A stretch of 64,000 bases of DNA from JADGHE01 sp035716025 (GCA_035716025.1 DASTKH010000018.1:53411-117410); one strand, 5' to 3'; positions 44,677 to 53,919 are shown, counted from the first letter of the stretch. The notes: generated by a model from the letters alone, not told the origin. Numbers and translations: made by a program.

Positions 44677-46005
44677 TCAGCCGCCTCTGCGCTCCCGGCG
44701 CAGCCGTGCCCAGTATTCGAGCCGCTTGCGGATTTCGCGCTCGAAGCCGCGGTCCGGCGGCGCATAGAAGGTGCGCCGGCCGAGCGCTTCCGGGAAGTAG
44801 TCCTGGCCGGAAAAGGCTTCGTCGGTGTCATGGTCGTAGACGTAGCCCCGACCATAGCCCTCCTGCTTCATCAGCGAAGTGGGCGCGTTCAGGATGTGCT
44901 TGGGCGGCAGCAGCGATCCCGCCTCCTTGGCGACCCGCATCGCCTCCCCGAACGCGACATAGGCGGCGTTCGATTTCGGCGCGGTCGCGACATAGAGGAC
45001 GGCCTGGGCGATCGCGAGTTCGCCCTCCGGCGATCCGAGAAAGTCGTACGCCTCCTTGGCGGCATTGGCGACGATGAGCGCCTGCGGGTCAGCGAGCCCG
45101 ATATCCTCGATGGCCATGCGCACGACGCGCCGGGCGATGTACAGGGGGTCCTCGCCGGCGTCGAACATGCGGCAAAGGTAGTAAAGCGCGGCGTCGGGAT
45201 CGGAGCCGCGTACCGATTTGTGCAAGGCCGAAATCAGATTGTAGTGGCCGTCCTGCGCCTTGTCATAGATCGGCGCGCGCCGCTGCACGACCTCGCGCAA
45301 GGCCGCCGCGTCGAAGGTCTCGCCGGGACGGGCGGCCCGCCAGACCTCCTCGGCGAGGGTGAGGGCGGCCCGGCCATCGCCGTCCGCCATGGCGACGAGC
45401 GCCGCGCGGGCGGCGCCGTCGAGCGGCAGTGGCCTGCCCTCGATCGCCTCCGCGCGCGCGAGAAGCCTCTCGATCGCCTCGGCGTCAAGAGGCCGGAAGA
45501 CGAGCACCCGCGCCCGCGACAGGAGCGCGGCATTCAGCTCGAAGGAGGGGTTTTCGGTGGTTGCGCCGACCAGCACGACCGTGCCGTCCTCCATGACCGG
45601 CAGGAAAGAGTCCTGCTGCGCGCGGTTGAAGCGGTGCACCTCGTCGACGAACAAAAGCGTGCCCTGCCCGGTCTGCCGCCGCGCGCGGGCGGCGTCGAAT
45701 GCTTTTTTCAGGTCGGCGACGCCCGAGAAGACCGCGGAAATCTGCTCGAAATGCAGATCGGTTTCCTTGGCGAGGAGCCGCGCGACCGTCGTCTTGCCTG
45801 TGCCGGGCGGCCCCCAGAAGATCATCGAACCCAATGAACGCGTCGCGAGCATGCGCGTGAGCGCGCCGTCGGGCCCGAGGAGATGGTCCTGTCCGACGAC
45901 CTCGGCGAGCCGCTGCGGCCGCAGCCGGTCGGCCAGCGGACGGGGGGCGTCGCGGTCGAGCCCGGCTGCCTCGAACAAACTGACCGGCGGCGATTTCCGC
46001 GCCAC
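44677..46005 (-). CDS. rarA: Replication-associated recombination protein A
   Basis: AAA+ ATPase of 442 residues (MgsA/RarA), acting at stalled replication forks. Walker A is GPPGTGKTT near residue 65, Walker B is LLFVDEVHRF near 119, and the sensor-1 stretch is GATTENPSFELNAALLSR. The C-terminal tetramerisation region includes DPDAALYYLCRMFDAGEDP. It begins 30 bases after degQ and is probably cotranscribed with it. Confidence 0.96.
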   Translation of the reverse strand: MARKSPPVSLFEAAGLDRDAPRPLADRLRPQRLAEVVGQDHLLGPDGALTRMLATRSLGSMIFWGPPGTGKTTVARLLAKETDLHFEQISAVFSGVADLKKAFDAARARRQTGQGTLLFVDEVHRFNRAQQDSFLPVMEDGTVVLVGATTENPSFELNAALLSRARVLVFRPLDAEAIERLLARAEAIEGRPLPLDGAARAALVAMADGDGRAALTLAEEVWRAARPGETFDAAALREVVQRRAPIYDKAQDGHYNLISALHKSVRGSDPDAALYYLCRMFDAGEDPLYIARRVVRMAIEDIGLADPQALIVANAAKEAYDFLGSPEGELAIAQAVLYVATAPKSNAAYVAFGEAMRVAKEAGSLLPPKHILNAPTSLMKQEGYGRGYVYDHDTDEAFSGQDYFPEALGRRTFYAPPDRGFEREIRKRLEYWARLRRERRGG

Positions 46006-46035
46006 GAATGCTCCTGTCCCGGCGCTGCGGCCGGA

Positions 46036-47436
46036 CTATCCGCCGATCACGGTGGTGATCGTCTTGCCGCCGCGGCTGATCTGAAGCCGCCAAACGCGCT
46101 GCGGCTCCCGCGTGAGGCGGGCGAGATCGCGCGACCGGGCGACCCGCTCGCCATTGACCTCGAGCACGATGTCGCCGGGACGCAGCCCAATCATCTGCGC
46201 GGCCGTTCCCTCGTCAATGGTTGCGACCACAACGCCGCGGGCGTTCGGGTCGATCCGCAACTCTTCCGCGACGGCGGGCGAAATGTTGATCACCGTGGCC
46301 CCGGCGAACGGCGAGCGCCCGCGCAGCTTCACCGGGTCGCGCGGGGGCATTTCCGGCGCCGCTTCGAGCGGCACCGACAGCGCGAGCGCCTTGCCGTTGC
46401 GCCGCACGCCCAGCTCCGAGCGACCGCCAATCGCCTTGGTGGCGAAGCGGAAGCCGAAGGCTTCCACGTCTTCGACCGGATGCCCGTCGAACGCGACGAT
46501 GAGATCGCCGACCGCCAGGCCCGCGCGCGCGGCGGGGCTGTTCTCGGCGACGCCCGAAACGAGCGCGCCCATCGGCCGGGAAAGTCCGAGCCCTTCGGCA
46601 ATTTCCGGCGTTACAGCCTGCAGCCGCGCGCCGAGCCATGGCCGCCGCACGGTGGTCCCGCCGCCCTTCGCGGAGGCCACCACCACCCGCACCATGTTGG
46701 AGGGGATGGCAAAGCCGATCCCCTGCGAACCGCCGGTGCGCGAATAGATCGCCGTGTTGATGCCGACGAGCCGGCCGGTCATGTCGACGAGCGCGCCGCC
46801 CGAATTGCCGGGATTGATGGCCGCGTCGGTCTGGATGAAAGACTTGTAGTCGGCAACCCCGATCTGGGTTCGCGCGAGCGCCGAGATGATGCCGTGCGTA
46901 ACCGTCTGCCCGACGCCGAACGGATTGCCGATGGCCAGCACGAGGTCACCGACCTCGAGCTCGTCGGAATTGCCGAGCTCGATGGCGGGGAAGCCGGCAC
47001 GGCCGTCCTTGATGCGCAACACGGCCAGATCGGTGTGGGTGTCCTTGAGCACCAGCTCGGCCTCGAATTCCCGCTTGTCGGCGAGCGCGACCTTGATCTC
47101 GTCCGCGCCCTCGATCACGTGGTTGTTGGTGACGACGAAGCCGGACGGATCGACGATCACGCCCGAGCCGAGCGAGCGCCGCACTTGGTTGCGCTCGAAC
47201 TCGTTGCCGAAGAAACGGCGAAAGAGCGGATCGTCGAAGAAGGGATTCACACGCTCGATCTTGGCCGCGTAGACGTTCACGACGGCGGGAGCCGCGCGGC
47301 GCACCGCGGGTGCGAAAGACAAGCGGATTTCGGCCGAGGAGGTCGGGACCTTGCGCTCCTCCGCCGCCGCGCCGGCGGTCAGCCCGGTCGCGAGAAGGGT
47401 GAAGGCAAGCAGCGCAGCGCGAAGCTTGTGGTGCAT
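46036..47436 (-). CDS. degQ: Periplasmic Do-family serine endoprotease
   Basis: Envelope quality-control protease of 466 residues. A Sec signal (MHHKLRAALLAFTLLATGLT) leads to the trypsin-fold domain with His in TNNHVIEG, Asp in THTDLAVL and Ser in NPGNSGGAL. Two PDZ domains follow (about residues 270-360 and 380-460). The loop with NPFFDDPLFRRFFG precedes the core, as in DegQ/DegP. I start at ATG 47436, which has GGGGGA upstream; the frame runs far back without support. Heads the degQ-rarA pair. Confidence 0.94.
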   Translation of the reverse strand: MHHKLRAALLAFTLLATGLTAGAAAEERKVPTSSAEIRLSFAPAVRRAAPAVVNVYAAKIERVNPFFDDPLFRRFFGNEFERNQVRRSLGSGVIVDPSGFVVTNNHVIEGADEIKVALADKREFEAELVLKDTHTDLAVLRIKDGRAGFPAIELGNSDELEVGDLVLAIGNPFGVGQTVTHGIISALARTQIGVADYKSFIQTDAAINPGNSGGALVDMTGRLVGINTAIYSRTGGSQGIGFAIPSNMVRVVVASAKGGGTTVRRPWLGARLQAVTPEIAEGLGLSRPMGALVSGVAENSPAARAGLAVGDLIVAFDGHPVEDVEAFGFRFATKAIGGRSELGVRRNGKALALSVPLEAAPEMPPRDPVKLRGRSPFAGATVINISPAVAEELRIDPNARGVVVATIDEGTAAQMIGLRPGDIVLEVNGERVARSRDLARLTREPQRVWRLQISRGGKTITTVIGG

Positions 47437-47569
47437 TGAACGGGTCCCCCGAATCGCGGCTTTTTGCAAGATATAGAAGGCGAAAACGCGCGATTGAAGG
47501 GCAAAGAAGGCCGCCTTGGGCGCGGCCTTTCCGACTGCCCGCGCGGACCGAAAGGGGCCGCCCAAAAGA

Positions 47570-47594
47570 AAGGGCCGGCTTGCGGCCGGCCCTT
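47570..47594 (-). terminator. Intrinsic terminator of the porin-like gene
   Basis: A perfect 10-bp stem, AAGGGCCGGC with GCCGGCCCTT, closes a 5-base loop. On the minus strand it runs into TTTCTTTTGGG, 24 bases after the stop codon. A second hairpin lies at about 47507-47529 (AAGGCCGC/GCGGCCTT). Confidence 0.7.
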
Positions 47595-47618
47595 CATTCC
47601 GCTCTGAAACGGTTCGGA

Positions 47619-48329
47619 TCAGAAGTGGTAGCTCACGCCCAGCCGAACCGTGTGGAACTCCGGATCGTGGCGGTAGCTGAAGGTCGGCGAACCCACGAGC
47701 GACGCGTTCGTCACCCGGCCGAAGTCGGTGTACCGGTATTCGAGCCGCGTGCTCCAGCGCGGGCTGAAGGCGAACTCGGCACCGGCGCCGATCGTCCAGC
47801 CGGCCTTGGTGTCGCGGAAGCTCTCGACCGGGGTTGCCACCGTGAAGTACCGATACCGCAGATCGGCGAAGGCGACACCGCCCGTGACGTACAGCAGCGT
47901 CGGACCGAAGGCCGCGCCGACGCGGCCGCGGATCGAGCCCTGCCACCGGTTCTCGAAATCGGTGGTCACGCCGAAGACGTTTGTCACCGCACCATCGACG
48001 CCGGAAGCCTCGAAGTCACCTTCCAGGCCGAGCACGATGGTGGACAGTTGGACGTTGTAGCCGAGATGGATACCGCCGATGATTCCGTCGGGATCGAAGC
48101 CCGGATCGGCGCCCGTCAGGGCTCCCGTCGCCGTCACAAACTCGCGGGAATGGTCGTTACCCCAGGCCCAACCAATCTGCGCACCGACGTAGAAACCGTT
48201 CCACAGCAGGGGCGGAGGAGCCGGTGCATAGACCGGAGCCTTGGCTGGCATGCGGCCCAGATCAGCCGCAAGCGTCGGAGTGGCGACGAGCGCCGCGACG
48301 AATGCTAGACCGAATGTCGTCTTTTTCAT
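47619..48329 (-). CDS. Omp25/31-like outer-membrane beta-barrel protein
   Basis: A 236-residue outer-membrane protein. The Sec signal is MKKTTFGLAFVAALVATPTLA; a short Pro-rich linker (YAPAPPPLLWNGFYVGAQIG) leads into the eight-stranded barrel. Alternating strands such as VGAAFGPTLLYVTGGVAFADL and WSTRLEYRYTDFG are visible, and the protein ends in SYHF with the terminal Phe needed for barrel assembly. This is the common small porin-like family of Rhizobiales. It has its own terminator and an inverted repeat in its leader. Confidence 0.92.
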   Translation of the reverse strand: MKKTTFGLAFVAALVATPTLAADLGRMPAKAPVYAPAPPPLLWNGFYVGAQIGWAWGNDHSREFVTATGALTGADPGFDPDGIIGGIHLGYNVQLSTIVLGLEGDFEASGVDGAVTNVFGVTTDFENRWQGSIRGRVGAAFGPTLLYVTGGVAFADLRYRYFTVATPVESFRDTKAGWTIGAGAEFAFSPRWSTRLEYRYTDFGRVTNASLVGSPTFSYRHDPEFHTVRLGVSYHF

Positions 48330-48382
48330 TGAGACCTCGCTACATTCAGAGGTGGAGGCGAGGAATCGCATTTCTCGTCTCC

Positions 48383-48414
48383 CCGCGCTGACTAAAAGGA
48401 CCAATTCAGCGCGG
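48383..48414 (-). repeat. Inverted repeat in the leader of the porin-like gene
   Basis: CCGCGCTGA (48383-48391) and TCAGCGCGG (48406-48414) are perfect inverted copies around a 14-base loop, 54 bases upstream of the ATG. It may be a leader stem-loop that controls mRNA stability or translation. Confidence 0.45.
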
Positions 48415-48596
48415 CGGTAAAGTGGCAAGATCGGGCGCCTTGTGGCAAAAACCCGGCAAACCGGTGTCTTTTGTGTGTATCTCGGACCGTGTTGCCCAAA
48501 AGACGCACAGAATTGACGGGGAATTAACCATACCGCCGCCCGAAACGGCGCGAAAACACCGCAAGAGAAATCGATTTCTCCTCCCTGAACATGCGA

Positions 48597-48616
48597 ACGC
48601 CGCCCGAAGGCGGCGT
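48597..48616 (-). terminator. Hairpin ending the S10-spc-alpha block
   Basis: An 8-bp perfect stem (ACGCCGCC/GGCGGCGT) closes a 4-base loop that on the minus strand reads TTCG, an extra-stable tetraloop. It lies 61 bases after the rplQ stop. The following bases are not T-rich; the 16-bp palindrome at 48565-48580 lies beyond it. Confidence 0.45.
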
Positions 48617-48677
48617 CCCGTAAGCTTTGTCGATGGACGCGGCGGCGCCCGGCATGGGGCCGCGGCACGCGCGGCGT

Positions 48678-49088
48678 TCAGGCGGCGGCCGCGCTCTCTT
48701 GCGGGCCGGAGTCCTTGCCCTTGGCATCGACATCGCGGTCAACGAATTCGATGACGGCCAAGGGCGCCGAATCGCCATAGCGGAAGCCCGCCTTGACGAT
48801 GCGGGTATAGCCGCCGTTCCGCTCCTTGTAGCGCGGGCCGAGCACGTCGAAGAGCTTCTTCACCATGCCCACATCCCGCATCGCCGCGATCGCTTGCCGG
48901 CGGGCGTGAAGGTCGCCGCGCTTGCCCAGCGTCACGAGCTTCTCGACGATCGGCCGCAACTCCTTGGCCTTGGGCAGCGTGGTGACGATCTGCTCGTGCT
49001 AGATGAGCGCCGCGCACATGTTGCCGAACATGGCGCGGCGATGCTCGGCCGTGCGGTTGAGCTTGCGGTGAACTTTTCCGTGGCGCAT
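48678..49088 (-). pseudogene. rplQ: Ribosomal protein L17, interrupted by an in-frame TAG
   Basis: L17 of the large ribosomal subunit. Reading from ATG 49088 gives MRHGKVHRKLNRTAEHRRAM and on to FGNMCAALI, and then a TAG at 49001-48999. After it the same frame continues HEQIVTTLPKAKELRPIVEK to the normal end. The full frame would encode 136 residues. The stop replaces a residue that is normally Lys or Arg (AAG to TAG is one change). L17 is normally essential, so a base-calling error is the simplest explanation; a true mutation rescued by suppression or by a second copy is the alternative. TAG is used as an ordinary stop elsewhere in the window. Confidence 0.9.
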
Positions 49089-49173
49089 GGCCGTTTGTCC
49101 TTCTTCACACTCGTGTCCCGCACGCGCCGTGAGCGCGCGTCGCGGTGCTGCGCCGCGCTCCGGACGCGATGTC

Positions 49174-50190
49174 TCAATAATGGTCTTCGAACCGCTTGGC
49201 GAGATCCTCGATGTTCTCCGGCGGCCAGCCCGGCACCTCCATGCCGAGATGCAGGCCCATCTGCGCCAGCACTTCCTTGATCTCGTTGAGCGACTTGCGC
49301 CCGAAGTTCGGGGTGCGCAGCATTTCCGCCTCGGTCTTTTGCACGAGATCGCCGATATAGACGATATTGTCGTTCTTCAGGCAGTTTGCCGAGCGCACAG
49401 ACAGTTCGAGTTCGTCCACCTTCTTGAGGAAGGCCGGGTTGAAAGCGAGATCGGGGATCGCTTCCGCCGCCGTCTCGCGCTTGGGCTCCTCGAAATTGAC
49501 GAAGACGTTGAGCTGGTCCTGGAGAATGCGCGCCGCATAGGCGAGCGCATCCTCCGGGCTCACCGCCCCGTTGGTCTCGATCGACATGGTCAGCTTGTCG
49601 TAGTCGAGGATCTGGCCTTCACGCGTATTTTCAACGCGATAGGAGACCTTCTTGACCGGCGAATAGAGGCTGTCGACAGGGATCAGGCCGATCGGCGCAT
49701 CCTCGGGCCGGTTGCGCTCGGCCGGCACATAGCCCTTGCCCGTGTTGACGGTGAATTCCATACGGATCTCGGCGCCGTCGTCGAGTGTGCACAGGACGAG
49801 ATCGGGATTGAGCACCGCGATATCGCCCACCGTCGAAATATCGCCCGCCGTCACGGGCCCCGGCCCCTGCTTTTTCACCACCATCCGCTTGGGGCCCTCG
49901 CCCTGCATTTTGATGGCGATGTCCTTGATATTGAGCACGATGTCCGTCACGTCCTCGCGGACACCGGGGATGGACGAAAATTCGTGCAGCACGCCGTCGA
50001 TATGGACCGACTGCACGGCCGCGCCCTGGAGCGAGGACAGAAGGATCCGCCGCAGGGCATTGCCGAGTGTGAGGCCGAAGCCGCGTTCGAGCGGCTCGGC
50101 AACCACGGTCGCCAGGCGTTTCGGGTCCGACCCCGGCGTCACCTGCAGCTTTTCCGGCTTGATCAGTTCCTGCCAGTTCTTCTGGATCAC
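49174..50190 (-). CDS. rpoA: RNA polymerase alpha subunit
   Basis: Assembly platform of RNA polymerase, 338 residues. The N-terminal dimerisation domain has FGLTLGNALRRILLSSLQGAA (in part), and the C-terminal DNA/activator-binding domain has ELSVRSANCLKNDNIVYIG (in part) and TPNFGRKSLNEIKE. The start is GTG 50190 with AGGTGA upstream, giving the usual beginning MIQKNWQELIKP. It lies between rpsK and rplQ in the alpha operon. Confidence 0.97.
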   Translation of the reverse strand: MIQKNWQELIKPEKLQVTPGSDPKRLATVVAEPLERGFGLTLGNALRRILLSSLQGAAVQSVHIDGVLHEFSSIPGVREDVTDIVLNIKDIAIKMQGEGPKRMVVKKQGPGPVTAGDISTVGDIAVLNPDLVLCTLDDGAEIRMEFTVNTGKGYVPAERNRPEDAPIGLIPVDSLYSPVKKVSYRVENTREGQILDYDKLTMSIETNGAVSPEDALAYAARILQDQLNVFVNFEEPKRETAAEAIPDLAFNPAFLKKVDELELSVRSANCLKNDNIVYIGDLVQKTEAEMLRTPNFGRKSLNEIKEVLAQMGLHLGMEVPGWPPENIEDLAKRFEDHY

Positions 50191-50294
50191 GTTGTCACCT
50201 GTTCGGTTGAGGCGCCCGCCTTCCGGGAGGGGCGCGGCCCACGCACGGCGGGAAACGGCGGGCGCGGCCGCATCGCCGCGCCGCGGCCGGTGTG

Positions 50295-50684
50295 TCAGAC
50301 GCGCCGGCGCTTGCGCGGCCGGCAGCCATTGTGCGGGATGGGCGTCACATCCCGGATCGACGTCACTGTGAAGCCGGCGGCCTGCAGAGCCCGCAGAGCC
50401 GACTCGCGCCCCGAACCGGGCCCCGCCACCTCGACTTCGAGGGTCCGCATGCCGTGTTCCATCGCCTTGCGGGCGGCATCCTCGGCCGCAACCTGCGCGG
50501 CATAAGGCGTGGACTTGCGGGAGCCCTTGAAGCCCATGGTCCCGGCCGACGACCAGGCGATGGTGTTGCCCTGCACGTCGGTAATGGAAATCATCGTGTT
50601 GTTGAACGTGGCGTTCACGTGGGCGACGCCGGAAGCGATATTTTTTCGCTCCCGCCGCCGGACGCGCGTGGTTTCCTTCGCCAT
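50295..50684 (-). CDS. rpsK: Ribosomal protein S11
   Basis: Small-subunit platform protein of 129 residues. SGVAHVNATFNNTMISITDV near the start and the C-terminal TSIRDVTPIPHNGCRPRKRRRV (in part) are diagnostic. It lies between rpsM and rpoA. Confidence 0.97.
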   Translation of the reverse strand: MAKETTRVRRRERKNIASGVAHVNATFNNTMISITDVQGNTIAWSSAGTMGFKGSRKSTPYAAQVAAEDAARKAMEHGMRTLEVEVAGPGSGRESALRALQAAGFTVTSIRDVTPIPHNGCRPRKRRRV

Positions 50685-50765
50685 TGGCTGATCCTTTTCC
50701 AGCCGGAGCGCGGGCCCTTGGCCTCGGCGCCGGACATCCTCTCCGCAAGACTCGGATTTGCTGAC

Positions 50766-51134
50766 TTACTTCTTCTTGCCCGCAATCGGCTTCGCCGGCC
50801 CTTTCCGGGTGCGGGCATTGGTGTGCGTGCGCTGGCCGCGCACCGGCAGGCCGCGGCGATGCCGCAATCCGCGATAGCAGCCCAGGTCCATCAGCCGCTT
50901 GATGTTCATCGCGACTTCGCGCCGCAGGTCGCCCTCGACCATGTAATCGCGGTCGATCACTTCACGAATCTGCAGGACCTCGTGGTCGGTGAGCTGGGCA
51001 ACCCGCCGCTCTTCGGGCAGGCCCACCTTGGCCATGATTTCCTTGGCCTTGCTGGGGCCGATTCCGTGGATGTATTGCAGCGCCACGACGACGCGCTTGT
51101 TGGTCGGGATATTGACGCCTGCGATGCGGGCCAA
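50766..51134 (-). CDS. rpsM: Ribosomal protein S13
   Basis: Small-subunit head protein of 122 residues that contacts tRNA and the large subunit. It begins MARIAGVNIPTNKRVVVALQ and carries YIHGIGPSKAKEI and the basic tail RHRRGLPVRGQRTHTNARTR. First gene of the alpha operon, about 200 bases after adk. Confidence 0.97.
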   Translation of the reverse strand: MARIAGVNIPTNKRVVVALQYIHGIGPSKAKEIMAKVGLPEERRVAQLTDHEVLQIREVIDRDYMVEGDLRREVAMNIKRLMDLGCYRGLRHRRGLPVRGQRTHTNARTRKGPAKPIAGKKK

Positions 51135-51349
51135 GGCCGTTCACTCCTGCGTGGCCGGGTCGTTCCGGCCATGTCCTGCCGGGGAAAGAAAATCCGCGCC
51201 GATCATGCCAAAATCGCTGCCCTCCCCCTGCCTCAGGGGGCCCGGCAACGTTTCCATGCAGTCCAAGCGGATAGCGCCTATTAAAGTATTCATCGGGCTT
51301 TCGTCAACCGTCGCCGGGCCATTCTCCGCGGCCGAGCCGCCTCTCCCGC

Positions 51350-51931
51350 CTACCCCGCGAGCACCCGGTCGATGGTCGCGCTCACGTCGTTCACCGGCGC
51401 CATGCCGTCCACGGTCTTGAGGAGGCCCTTCCGTCGGTAATAATCGATGAGCGGGGCCGTCTGCTCCCGGTAGGCCGCAAGCCGGACCTTCAGCGCCTCG
51501 GGATTGTCGTCCGCCCGCACGGGCTCGCCGCGCGCGAGAAGGTCGGCGACCCGCGTTTCGATCCGCTTGAGGAGGATGCTTTCGTCCACCGCGAGCTGGA
51601 CCGCCGCATCGAGCTTGAGACCCCGCTCCGCGAGCAGGCGGTCGAGCGCTTCGGCCTGGGCGACGGTACGGGGAAAGCCGTCGAGGACGAACCCCTTTTT
51701 TGCGTCCGGGGCATCGATCCGGTCGGCGACGATCGCGATCACGATCTCGTCGGAGACGAGATCGCCCCGCGCGATGATATCCTTGGCCTTGAGGCCGACC
51801 GGCGTACCCGCGGCAATCGCGGCGCGCAGCATGTCGCCGGTCGAGAGTTGGATGATGCCGTATTTCTCAATCAGATGCTTGGCTTGCGTGCCTTTGCCGG
51901 CCCCCGGCGGACCGAGCAGAATGAGCCTCAT
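51350..51931 (-). CDS. adk: Adenylate kinase
   Basis: Interconverts ATP + AMP and 2 ADP. The 193-residue short form (no zinc-type lid) has the P-loop LLGPPGAGKGTQ at residues 4-15, STGDMLRAAI, and FVLDGFPRTVAQAEAL. Its ATG overlaps the secY stop as ATGA, which points to translational coupling. secY-adk order is standard. Confidence 0.97.
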   Translation of the reverse strand: MRLILLGPPGAGKGTQAKHLIEKYGIIQLSTGDMLRAAIAAGTPVGLKAKDIIARGDLVSDEIVIAIVADRIDAPDAKKGFVLDGFPRTVAQAEALDRLLAERGLKLDAAVQLAVDESILLKRIETRVADLLARGEPVRADDNPEALKVRLAAYREQTAPLIDYYRRKGLLKTVDGMAPVNDVSATIDRVLAG

Positions 51932-53259
51932 CGCCGCCGCCCCCGCAGCTTGGCGCGCTTGATCAGCCCTTCGTACTGATGGGCCAGAAGATAGCCCTGG
52001 ATCTGCGCGACCGTGTCCATCGTCACGCTTACCACGATGAGGAGCGACGTACCGCCGAAATAGAACGGCACGGCGGCATAGGCGATCAGCATTTCCGGAA
52101 TGAGGCAGACCACCGCCAGATAGGCCGCGCCCACCACCGTGATCCGCGAGAGCACGTAGTCGATGTATTCGGCGGTGCGCTCTCCCGGCCGAATGCCGGG
52201 AATGAAGCCGCCGTGCTTCTTGAGATTGTCGGCCGTCTCGGTCGGGTTGAACACGACCGCCGTGTAGAAGAAGGCGAAAAAGACGATCAGGGCCACGTAG
52301 AGGATGAGGAACAGCGGGCGCCCGTGGCTGAGCTGGGTGGTGATGAAGTTGAGCCACTCCGGCCCCTGCCCGGCATTGAAATTCGCGACGGTCGCCGGCA
52401 GCAGCAGGAGCGAGGAGGCGAAGATCGGCGGAATGACCCCCGAGGTGTTGAGCTTGAGCGGCAGATGCGAGGACTGCCCCTCGAACATCTGATTGCCGAC
52501 CTGGCGCTTCGGATACTGAATCAGCAACCGCCGCTGCGCCCGCTCCATGAACACGATGAAGGCGATCACCACGACGGCCATGACGAGGACCGCGAGGATG
52601 ATGCCGGTCGAAAGCGCACCCTGACGGCCGAGCTCGAGCGTTCCAGCGAGCGCGGAGGGCAGTTCGGCCACGATGCCGGCGAAGATGATGAGCGAAATCC
52701 CGTTGCCCACGCCGCGCGAAGTCACCTGCTCGCCGAGCCACATCAGGAACATCGTGCCGCCAGTCAGCGTGATCACCGTCGCCAAGCGGAAGAAGAGGCC
52801 GGGCTCGGACACGACATTGCCCGCGCCTTCGAGACCGATCGCGATCCCGTAGGACTGGAAGGCCGCGAGCACCACCGTCAGGTAGCGCGTGTACTGGTTG
52901 ATGGTCTTACGCCCCTGCTCGCCTTCTTTCTTGAGCTGTTCGAGGGTGGGCGACACCGTCGTCATCAGCTGCAGGATGATCGACGCCGAGATGTACGGCA
53001 TGATGTTGAGGGCGAAGATCGCCATCCGGTGGATGCCGCCACCGGAAAACATATTGAACATGCCGAGAATGCCGCCGGACTGGGTCCGGAAGATCTGGTC
53101 CCAGGCGGCCGGGTCGATGCCGGGCAGCGGGATGTACGTGCCGATCCGGTAGACGAGCAGCGCACCTAGCGTAAACCAGATTCGCTTCTTGAGCTCTTCG
53201 GCCTTGGCGAGCGCGCCGAAATTGAGGTTGGCCGCCAACTGTTCGGCTGCAGAGACCAT
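51928..53259 (-). CDS. secY: Sec translocon subunit SecY
   Basis: Channel-forming subunit of the protein translocase, 443 residues, ten membrane segments. Marks are LGALLVYRIGTYIPLPGID in TM1, GIMPYISASIILQL-type plug region (NIMPYISASIILQLMTTV), and the cytoplasmic loop GQSSHLPLKLNTSGVIPPIFA (in part). GAGGGAAA precedes the ATG. It follows rplO after a 171-base gap with no gene. Confidence 0.97.
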   Translation of the reverse strand: MVSAAEQLAANLNFGALAKAEELKKRIWFTLGALLVYRIGTYIPLPGIDPAAWDQIFRTQSGGILGMFNMFSGGGIHRMAIFALNIMPYISASIILQLMTTVSPTLEQLKKEGEQGRKTINQYTRYLTVVLAAFQSYGIAIGLEGAGNVVSEPGLFFRLATVITLTGGTMFLMWLGEQVTSRGVGNGISLIIFAGIVAELPSALAGTLELGRQGALSTGIILAVLVMAVVVIAFIVFMERAQRRLLIQYPKRQVGNQMFEGQSSHLPLKLNTSGVIPPIFASSLLLLPATVANFNAGQGPEWLNFITTQLSHGRPLFLILYVALIVFFAFFYTAVVFNPTETADNLKKHGGFIPGIRPGERTAEYIDYVLSRITVVGAAYLAVVCLIPEMLIAYAAVPFYFGGTSLLIVVSVTMDTVAQIQGYLLAHQYEGLIKRAKLRGRRR

Positions 53260-53430
53260 CGCGTTTCCCTCACCGGCTCGTTCCGGATGCCGCCGCGCGC
53301 GACGCTCCGGGATCCTGACTCCGCGAGCCCGGGGTCATGAACTCCGGGTTGGCGGCCGCGTGCGCGCGCCCCCGGCTGACGGCCGTCCTCTCCGACGGGA
53401 TGTAGGTCTCCCGGCCGGAATTCCCATAGC

Positions 53431-53919
53431 TCAAGCGGCGCTCTCGGCCTCTTCGCGCCGCGGCGCGAGGAGGGTCACGGACCCGCCGGCCTTCTCGACC
53501 GCGGCAATCGCGCTCTTTGAGGCGCCCGCAACCGAGAGCGTGACCTTCGTCTTGATCTCGCCCATGCCGAGGACCCGCACGCCCGCCTTGGCGCGGCGCA
53601 GCACCCCGGCCCTGACGAGCGCCTCCTGATCGATCGTCGCGGCAGAATCGAGCTTGCCGGCGTCGATCGCCTCTTGCAGGCGGCCGAGGTTCACCTCGTT
53701 GTAGTCCTTGGCAAAAATGTTGTTGAAGCCTCGCTTGGGCAGGCGCCGGTGGAGCGGCATCTGGCCGCCCTCGAAGCCCTTGACGGCAACGCCGGCCCGC
53801 GCCTTCTGCCCCTTGACGCCTCGCCCGGCGGTCTTGCCTTTGCCCGAGCCGATGCCGCGGCCTACGCGCATGCGCGCCTTGCGAGCGCCCGGCCGGTCCT
53901 TGATCTCGTTGAGCTTCAT
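53431..53919 (-). CDS. rplO: Ribosomal protein L15
   Basis: Large-subunit protein of 162 residues. It starts MKLNEIKDRPGARKARMRVG and has the Gly/Lys-rich GRGIGSGKGKTAGRGVKGQK and GGQMPLHRRLPKRGF motifs. The ATG at 53919 is the homology start; the frame is open upstream into the rpmD spacer. 72 bases behind rpmD. Confidence 0.96.
   Translation of the reverse strand: MKLNEIKDRPGARKARMRVGRGIGSGKGKTAGRGVKGQKARAGVAVKGFEGGQMPLHRRLPKRGFNNIFAKDYNEVNLGRLQEAIDAGKLDSAATIDQEALVRAGVLRRAKAGVRVLGMGEIKTKVTLSVAGASKSAIAAVEKAGGSVTLLAPRREEAESAA

Larger units (their letters stand above)
48330..48677. other. Intergenic region between porin-like gene and rplQ
   Basis: There is no gene in these 348 bases. It holds the leader of the porin-like gene with an inverted repeat at 48383-48414, a perfect 16-bp palindrome (GAGAAATCGATTTCTC, 48565-48580) and the hairpin at 48597-48616 that may end the ribosomal operon. 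Confidence 0.55.

Noticed and set aside
48678..48959. Independent short gene made of the L17 C-terminal part
   Set aside because: It would start at a TTG with no usable ribosome-site spacing; the frame is plainly the continuation of rplQ.
48678..49088. Genetic-code change (TAG as sense) suggested by rplQ
   Set aside because: clpS, the flavin reductase gene and mltG end in TAG, so it works as a stop here.
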